In this document: in pieces, positions 5,556 to 9,718 of the stretch | Numbering within the stretch: the first letter of the stretch is position 1 | Layout of the letters: every line of letters starts with the position of its first letter | Assembly (NCBI GenBank): GCA_038230275.1 | Contig: JBBRNO010000196.1 | Coordinates: 1-9,718 of the forward strand | Source: JANXXV01 sp038230275 | GTDB lineage: Bacteria > Acidobacteriota > Terriglobia > Bryobacterales > Bryobacteraceae | Direction of reading: 5' to 3' | DNA: 9,718 nucleotides | Notes under the pieces: model-generated | Seen by the model: the letters and a program-made list of their open reading frames with translations, nothing else | Databases searched by the model: none | Told to the model about the DNA's origin: nothing | Translations under genes and position numbers: made by a program

Positions 5556-6860
5556 CTACGCAATGTCCGGCAAGAGGAACTTTTGTGGTTTCCCTGCCGC
5601 CGCGGTCACCGCTTCCGCGGCAAGGTAGCCGCTGCGGACGGCGCCTTCCATGGTAGCCGGCCAACCGGACCGGGTCCAATCGCCTGCCAGAAAGACGTTT
5701 GGGAAGCGGGTGCGGTTCCCGGGGCGCTGCGATTCCAGTCCGGGAGCGGCGGAGAAAGTGGCGCGAACCTCTTTCACCACATGCGCCTTCACCAGCGTGG
5801 CTTGGGCAACCTGCGGGAAGAATTCGGCCAGCTCTTTGAGCGCCAGCGCGATGACATCCGCACGGCTCTTTTCGATGAGGCTGCGCGAGGCACTGACCAC
5901 TAACTGCAGGTAGGTTCCTCCGTCTTTGTTGAACATCCATTGGACGGTGCGGTCCAGAAGCACCGCGTGTGGCAGCAATGTAATCGAGCGGTCGAACCAC
6001 AGATGGATACCAGTGATGGGGGAGTGCCCGAACTGCGGCGCGTCCAGATCCGGCGCCACCGCGGGCAGCTTTTCAAACGGCAGCGTGCTTACGTAATAGT
6101 CGGCCGTGCGCAGGTCCCCGCGGATGGAGACGCCGGCGGCGGTCAGCCGTTCCACGCCCGATCGAAGGTGAATGCGAACACCCGGGAACTGCTGCCACGC
6201 ATCCGAACTGTAGAGGGCCCCTAGCGGCACGTTCGGAATTCCCATTTCGTAGGAAGTGCTGCTGGCCAGAAAGCCCAGCCAAAACACTTGAAATCCATGG
6301 ATGGCCGACATCTTGTCCAGGTCTTCATTGATTGCGCTGACCAGAACCTGAGCCCAGAAACGTTCGATGGCGCGTTTTGTCTGACCCTTCTCAATCAGCC
6401 ATTGCATCATGGTGATCTGATCGAGATCCTTGCGGGTGGTCCTTTCGCGCTGCAGAGCCAAGAGCGCGCGGCCCAGCAACAGCTTGTCGCCCAGACCGAG
6501 GCAGCGCATCTTGAGAAACGCGCCGGCAAAGTGGAACGGGCGCGGGAGAAAACCGGCTTTCAGGATGGACACGCGGCCGCCTGGTTCAATAAAGAAAAAT
6601 TCTTTGTGAAAGGTGATGTCGCGGGCAACATCGAGGCGCTGATAGAGATCGAGCAGGTTGACGCAGCAGCGCAGCAGAACGTGCTGGCAGTTGTCGATGA
6701 CTTCCGATTGATCGTTGGAGGGAGCTAGGGGGAAAGAGGTGGCACGGCCACCGAGGAAACCACGGGATTCATAGAGGTCGACCTGATAACCGGCGCTTCC
6801 GAGCGCTGCCGCGGTGGCCAGACCAGCTAAGCCGCCGCCCGCTACGATGACCGAAGACAT
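5556..6860 (-). CDS. hpnE: Hydroxysqualene dehydroxylase-like FAD enzyme (HpnE)
   Basis: This 434-residue flavoprotein belongs to the phytoene desaturase/amine oxidase superfamily. The N-terminus holds the FAD dinucleotide fold (GGGLAGLATAAAL, Gly8-Gly13, with Glu31 for the ribose) and GGRATSF. The HpnE-type stretch DNCQHVLLRCCVNLLDLY separates it from ordinary carotenoid desaturases. The C-terminal FAD motif is FLAGDWTRSGWPATMEGAVRSG at about 390-410. HpnE works after HpnC and HpnD to reduce and dehydroxylate hydroxysqualene to squalene, the precursor of hopanoid membrane lipids (family knowledge). hpnC and hpnD are not in the window and may lie elsewhere. A tiny membrane-protein ORF ends 12 bases before its ATG, and a small exported protein follows 12 bases after its stop, so the three likely form an operon. 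No clear Shine-Dalgarno precedes this ATG. A carotenoid-type desaturase is the alternative but fits less well. Confidence 0.84.
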   Translation of the reverse strand: MSSVIVAGGGLAGLATAAALGSAGYQVDLYESRGFLGGRATSFPLAPSNDQSEVIDNCQHVLLRCCVNLLDLYQRLDVARDITFHKEFFFIEPGGRVSILKAGFLPRPFHFAGAFLKMRCLGLGDKLLLGRALLALQRERTTRKDLDQITMMQWLIEKGQTKRAIERFWAQVLVSAINEDLDKMSAIHGFQVFWLGFLASSTSYEMGIPNVPLGALYSSDAWQQFPGVRIHLRSGVERLTAAGVSIRGDLRTADYYVSTLPFEKLPAVAPDLDAPQFGHSPITGIHLWFDRSITLLPHAVLLDRTVQWMFNKDGGTYLQLVVSASRSLIEKSRADVIALALKELAEFFPQVAQATLVKAHVVKEVRATFSAAPGLESQRPGNRTRFPNVFLAGDWTRSGWPATMEGAVRSGYLAAEAVTAAAGKPQKFLLPDIA

Positions 6861-6872
6861 CCAGGCTGCGGG

Positions 6873-6995
6873 CTAGGACTTCGTAGGAACCAGAACGCGC
6901 TTGCGCAATCCGCCGCCGCCTCCACCGGAAATTTCGGTGGCGATCCAAAAACAGATTACGGCGAAGAGCACGAGTATCATGTCGGAAGAATCCAT
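6873..6995 (-). CDS. Candidate 40-residue single-helix membrane protein
   Basis: This short reading frame encodes 40 residues: a short N-terminus (MDSSD), one hydrophobic helix (MILVLFAVICFWIATEI, residues 6-22), a run of six glycines (24-29) after a serine, and a basic tail (LRKRVLVPTKS). The positive tail after the helix predicts that the C-terminus faces the cytoplasm. It ends 12 bases before hpnE on the same strand, so co-expression is likely. An in-frame ATG at 7010 would add MKVIP. Neither start has a good Shine-Dalgarno, only GAAAG about ten bases before 6995. The composition (one clean helix, glycine hinge, basic end) is unlike random sequence, but a frame this short can arise by chance. 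Function unknown; a membrane tether for squalene-pathway enzymes is one guess. Confidence 0.5.
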   Translation of the reverse strand: MDSSDMILVLFAVICFWIATEISGGGGGGLRKRVLVPTKS

Positions 6996-7010
6996 GGGTA
7001 TAACTTTCAT

Positions 7011-7277
7011 TATCGTCTAGAAAGCCCGTTACTGCAAGCCCGCGGGTACTAGTGAAACTCCCCGAATGCGCGCCGTGAAATCATTTAGAGACGCAAACTT
7101 CATCTCCACGGGCCTTACAGGCGGTGTTGCTGGTTCTCCTGAGATTCTGTTCAATCTAGTGTGGACATTACCGGAAACCGCTCCGTGACAGTCGCGGCTC
7201 AGAAGCTACTGTTGCAGCAATGAGTTCGAGACCGAGCCGCACGCGTGAGCAAGCTGGTTCTTGTGTCCGGTTATTTA
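7011..7277. other. Non-coding gap between the hpnE group and the VOC gene
   Basis: These 267 bases hold no convincing gene. On the minus strand the region is both downstream of the VOC gene and upstream of the hpnE group, so it probably contains that group's promoter. No strong -35/-10 pair or intrinsic terminator with a T-run was found. A weak long-loop inverted repeat (GCGGCTC at 7194-7200, GAGCCGC at 7234-7240) and a 9-base direct repeat near both ends are the only structures seen. Two tiny frames (7066-7188 plus, 7029-7103 minus) lack family resemblance and good starts. Confidence 0.5.
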
Positions 7278-7284
7278 CTAGTGA
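7047..7284. repeat. 9-base direct repeat at both ends of the gap
   Basis: TACTAGTGA occurs at 7047-7055 and again at 7276-7284, with 220 bases between. The right copy includes the stop codon of the VOC gene. The arrangement resembles a target-site duplication, but the inner ends show no convincing terminal inverted repeats, and a chance 9-mer match within a few hundred bases is not rare. The repeat itself is certain; its meaning is doubtful. Confidence 0.3.
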
Positions 7285-8201
7285 GCGTGCGGCGGTGGAG
7301 CAGTGGACGGCGGCGTGGGCTTTCCGTCGATGGTGAGTGGCTCCATCAACTCGATCCGCGTTCCGTCAGGGTCGTACAAATTCAACTGGCGTTTGCGGTT
7401 GATGCCGGTTCTCGGCTCCATCGGCTTGGCGTACTGCGAATAGTACGGAGTCTTTTCAAGAGCGGTCGCGCTGAAGGCGACACTGGGCACTTCCAGCGCG
7501 ATGTGATGCTGCCCGCCACGTTTGTTGGGCGCGGGTATTTCATCGTAGAGCATGAATTCGATGTAGTCACTGCCGTCTGGAACCTTCAGGTTGATCCAGG
7601 AAAGTTCGGTACCTTTCGAGCTGCCGCGCCAGGTTTCGGTGAAGCCCAGGATGTCGCGGTAAAACTTCATCGCCGGGTCCACGGCGCCTACGATGATGCC
7701 GAGGTGCATCATCCGTGTAGACACGCGATTGGGTCCGATGGCTTTTCCTTTATCACGCACCGACCAGCCGGCGGGTTCGTATTGCACAATTTCCACGGTG
7801 TGCCCGTCCGGATCCTTGACATTGAAATTCGAGTTGCCGATGCGGCCTTTGGGAACGTTATCAGGCACCTTGATACCTTTCGAGCCGAGGTAGGCGCGCA
7901 TGGCTTCGGCGTCGTCCGTCTCAATGGAGATGTGATTTAGACGGTCTGAGCCAGCCTCGGTTTGCGGGAACAGTTCGATGTACTGGCGTTCATTGATCTT
8001 GAAGAACGTGAGCGAAAGGGTTCCATCGGGTTTGTTGAGCGAGAAGACTTCGTTGTAGCCGAGAAAGTCTTTGTAAAACGCGCGGGATTTCTCGATGTCG
8101 CCTACGAAGAGCGCGATGTGCGCGACGCCGAGGATGCGCGGACGCTTTGGCTCCTGACTGAAGAGCACTGCCGTGAACAACAAGCCGGTGAGTAGCTTCA
8201 T
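7278..8201 (-). CDS. Exported protein with two glyoxalase/VOC domains
   Basis: This 307-residue protein has a short signal peptide (MKLLTGLLFTAVLFS, then QEPK) and two vicinal-oxygen-chelate modules, about 24-142 and 162-288. Each keeps a full four-ligand metal set like bacterial glyoxalase I: His28, Glu76, His90, Glu137 in the first, and His166, Glu215, His233 (or 232), Glu284 in the second. PDGHTVEIVQ and PDGTRIELME are the typical closing strands. It ends in a Pro/His-rich tail. Its ATG overlaps the stop of the preceding membrane-protein gene (ATGA, 8198-8201), so translation is coupled. The frame continues upstream to 8387, but that extension is Arg-rich read-through of the neighbour and lacks a signal peptide. 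Substrate unknown: it could be a ring-cleaving dioxygenase, isomerase or lyase. Methylglyoxal detoxification is unlikely outside the cytoplasm. Confidence 0.82.
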   Translation of the reverse strand: MKLLTGLLFTAVLFSQEPKRPRILGVAHIALFVGDIEKSRAFYKDFLGYNEVFSLNKPDGTLSLTFFKINERQYIELFPQTEAGSDRLNHISIETDDAEAMRAYLGSKGIKVPDNVPKGRIGNSNFNVKDPDGHTVEIVQYEPAGWSVRDKGKAIGPNRVSTRMMHLGIIVGAVDPAMKFYRDILGFTETWRGSSKGTELSWINLKVPDGSDYIEFMLYDEIPAPNKRGGQHHIALEVPSVAFSATALEKTPYYSQYAKPMEPRTGINRKRQLNLYDPDGTRIELMEPLTIDGKPTPPSTAPPPHAH

Positions 8202-8548
8202 TTCCAGTATCCTTGCCATAAGCCAAGTGCGACCGCGATGGCCGCGCCGGCTACGGGAAATGCTATCAGACTGGACAGGAGCCGCGCGGCGATGCCAAAC
8301 CGGTGCGGGCCGAAGGTGAGCGCCGCCTGCACGGCGACGATGGCCACGACGACTGCCGCGAAGCCTTCCGTGCCGATGCTGCACCACGGGCAGTGGTGCA
8401 TTTCATAGCTGTGAATGTTGCACTCATCCGCGGCGCCCGCCCAAAAAGAATGACAGCCGCAGCGATAGATCAGGGCGCAGAAGTTGATTACGAACACGCA
8501 AGTGATGGCGGCCGAAACCAGGAAAACGGCGGCTTTTTTGATTCGCAC
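8198..8548 (-). CDS. Small membrane protein with Cys/His-rich loop
   Basis: This 116-residue protein has a basic start (MRIKK), a first helix at about 6-27, a hydrophilic loop at about 28-60 and two further helices at about 61-80 and 87-110. The loop is rich in cysteine and histidine (Cys30, Cys32, His33, Cys43, His46, His51, His52, Cys53, Cys56) with a CxC and a CPWC motif, and Cys17 and Cys24 lie in or near the first helix. By the positive-inside rule the loop faces the periplasm. CPWC resembles thiol-disulfide active sites, and the cluster could equally bind metal or haem. I do not recognise a named family. It starts 3 bases after trpEG and its stop overlaps the VOC gene start, so the three are one transcript. 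Function unknown; redox or metal handling is inferred from residues only. Confidence 0.78.
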   Translation of the reverse strand: MRIKKAAVFLVSAAITCVFVINFCALIYRCGCHSFWAGAADECNIHSYEMHHCPWCSIGTEGFAAVVVAIVAVQAALTFGPHRFGIAARLLSSLIAFPVAGAAIAVALGLWQGYWK

Positions 8549-8551
8549 GAT

Positions 8552-9718
8552 CTATTCGCGAGCGAGCAGCGCGGCGCGGCGCACGCCGCCGTACAGCCGG
8601 ACGACGTTTCGCATCAGACGCAACCCGCATTGATCGTCAAGACTGAGCAGCGACTCGGGATGGAACTGCACCGCTTCAATGGGAAGGGTGCGATGGCGCA
8701 CGCCCATGATGATGCCATCTTCCGTTTCGGCGGTGATCTCCAGGCAGTCCGGCAAGGTGTCCCTTTTGGCGAACAACGAATGGTAGCGGCCCACCTGGAA
8801 GCGTTCGGGGAGGCCAAAGAACACGCCCTTTCCATCATGAATCACGGTAGACGGTTTGCCGTGCATCGGGTAATCGAGAACACCGAGTTCGCCGCCGAAC
8901 GCTTCGACGATCCCTTGCAATCCGAGACAAACGCCGAACACGGGAATCTCGCGGGCGGCGGCGTAGCGAACCACTCCAGGCACTCCGAAGTCTTCAGGCC
9001 GGCCCGGGCCCGGCGATATGAGAATCAGGCTGGGGGCGATTTCATCGATGAGGTGCAGCGGAAATCCGGCGCGATAGGTGACCACGGCGGCACCGGTCTG
9101 GCGCGCGTAATTTCCCAGCGTATGGATAAAGCAATCGTCGTTGTCGATCAGCAGCATGCGCGCGCTGGCGCCGGTTTTGGCCACGCCCGCCGCCACTGCA
9201 GGCGCCGCTTTCGGCTTGGGATGGAAGGCGCGGAAGAAGCCGGTGGCTTTGAGCCGCGTTTCGCGCTCTTCCATTTCGGGGACTGAATCGTAAAGCAGCG
9301 TTGCGCCCACCGGATACTCCGCTACGCCATCCCGCAGATGAACGGTGCGGATGAGAATGCCGGTGTTGATGTCGCCATTCAACGACAACATGCCGACTGC
9401 GCCACCGTACCAGCCGCGGGCATTCTTCTCGATATTTTCAATGGTTTGAGCAGCCGCTTTCTTCGGCGCGCCGATCACCGTGACGGCCCACATGTGGGCG
9501 AGGAACGCGTCGAGCGAATCGAACTTATCCTGCAGCGTTCCTTCCACGTGATCCACCGTATGGAAGACTCCTGCGTACGATTCGATCAGTCTGCGGCCGA
9601 TCACTTGCACGGTTCCGGGGACGCAGACTCGCGACTTATCGTTGCGGTCCACGTCGGTGCACATAGTGAGTTCCGACTCTTCCTTTTTCGAGTTGAGAAG
9701 TTCGCGAATATTGTCGGC
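8552..9718 (-). CDS. trpEG: Fused anthranilate synthase TrpE-TrpG, C-terminal part
   Basis: The 388 residues present are the end of the chorismate-binding TrpE domain and a complete glutamine amidotransferase domain; the N-terminal part lies beyond the right edge. The TrpE part shows SELTMCTDVDRNDKSRVC, VTVIGAPKKAA and WYGGAVGMLSLNGDINTGILIRT, resembling the fused TrpEG clade of rhizobia and Legionella. An Ala/Lys/Pro linker joins the amidotransferase, which has SPGPGRPEDFG (oxyanion region), GVCLGLQGIVEAFGGELG with the nucleophile Cys, and VQFHPES with the catalytic His. The enzyme makes anthranilate from chorismate and glutamine, the first step of tryptophan synthesis, in the cytoplasm. The Met at 9664 is internal because the frame stays open with conserved TrpE residues before it. 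A phenazine-type PhzE is an alternative, but no other phenazine gene is seen. It is the first visible gene of a coupled three-gene string. Confidence 0.92.
   Translation of the reverse strand, partial: ADNIRELLNSKKEESELTMCTDVDRNDKSRVCVPGTVQVIGRRLIESYAGVFHTVDHVEGTLQDKFDSLDAFLAHMWAVTVIGAPKKAAAQTIENIEKNARGWYGGAVGMLSLNGDINTGILIRTVHLRDGVAEYPVGATLLYDSVPEMEERETRLKATGFFRAFHPKPKAAPAVAAGVAKTGASARMLLIDNDDCFIHTLGNYARQTGAAVVTYRAGFPLHLIDEIAPSLILISPGPGRPEDFGVPGVVRYAAAREIPVFGVCLGLQGIVEAFGGELGVLDYPMHGKPSTVIHDGKGVFFGLPERFQVGRYHSLFAKRDTLPDCLEITAETEDGIIMGVRHRTLPIEAVQFHPESLLSLDDQCGLRLMRNVVRLYGGVRRAALLARE

Noticed and set aside
7029..7103. 24-residue minus-strand frame in the gap, beginning MKFASLNDF
   Set aside because: GGAG abuts the ATG with no spacer and the product is too short to judge. 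It might be a leader peptide before the hpnE group, but nothing supports that.
7066..7188. 40-residue plus-strand frame in the gap
   Set aside because: No ribosome binding site, no helix or motif, and no operon context on that strand.
7194..7240. Inverted repeat GCGGCTC/GAGCCGC as a terminator for the VOC gene
   Set aside because: Only 7-bp arms with a 33-base loop and no T-run on the minus strand; too weak to call.
7245..7940. 231-residue plus-strand frame opposite the VOC gene
   Set aside because: It starts in the non-coding gap and runs antisense through well-conserved VOC motifs, so it is a shadow frame.
8202..8387. Upstream 62-residue extension of the VOC frame
   Set aside because: It overlaps the membrane-protein gene, is Arg-rich, and hides a good signal peptide that begins at the ATG overlapping the previous stop.
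8303..9286. 327-residue open frame on the plus strand opposite trpEG
   Set aside because: Its His/Arg/Gly-rich composition matches no protein type, while the opposite strand encodes clear TrpE and amidotransferase motifs.
1..9718. tRNA, rRNA, CRISPR array, insertion sequence or prophage
   Set aside because: No cloverleaf-like segment, repeat-spacer pattern or transposase/integrase frame was seen. The M15 peptidase is the only phage-like gene.

Overview
The window looks like chromosomal DNA from a fairly GC-rich Gram-negative bacterium. The most likely source is an acidobacterium of the Solibacter/Bryobacter type. That placement is inference from three things: a dnaK-dnaJ-hspR heat-shock cluster, several lipoproteins and exported proteins combining carboxypeptidase-regulatory-like domains with TPRs, and an HpnE-type squalene-pathway oxidoreductase. 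No rRNA, tRNA, CRISPR array or insertion sequence was found. Genes are tightly packed on both strands.

Left part, plus strand (1-3147): the 3' end of dnaK, an intergenic hairpin, dnaJ, and a MerR-family HspR repressor whose ribosome binding site lies inside the end of dnaJ. Two less usual genes follow closely in the same direction: a cysteine-containing lipoprotein starting at TTG, and, 3 bases later, a cytoplasmic-looking M15-type (phage-endolysin-like) peptidoglycan peptidase. The heat-shock genes form a self-regulated chaperone unit. The lipoprotein/peptidase pair resembles a small cell-wall module riding behind it.

Middle (3163-7010): a minus-strand lipoprotein with a PepSY-like C-terminus is divergent from a plus-strand exported TPR protein. 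The TPR gene collides head-on with a minus-strand group, with stop codons directly abutting. In transcription order that group is a tiny one-helix membrane protein, hpnE (hydroxysqualene dehydroxylase-like, hopanoid/squalene synthesis) and a small exported beta-sandwich protein. A stretch of about 270 bases (7011-7277) to its right has no convincing gene.

Right part, minus strand (7278-9718): a translationally coupled string beginning with trpEG (fused anthranilate synthase, its 5' part beyond the right edge). It is followed 3 bases later by a small three-helix membrane protein with a Cys/His-rich exposed loop. That gene overlaps by ATGA an exported protein with two glyoxalase/VOC domains. 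Tryptophan synthesis is well understood; what its two membrane/periplasm companions do is not.

The best candidates for undescribed biology are the lipoprotein-M15 peptidase pair, the Cys/His-rich membrane protein coupled to the exported double-VOC protein, and the 40-residue membrane protein in front of hpnE.
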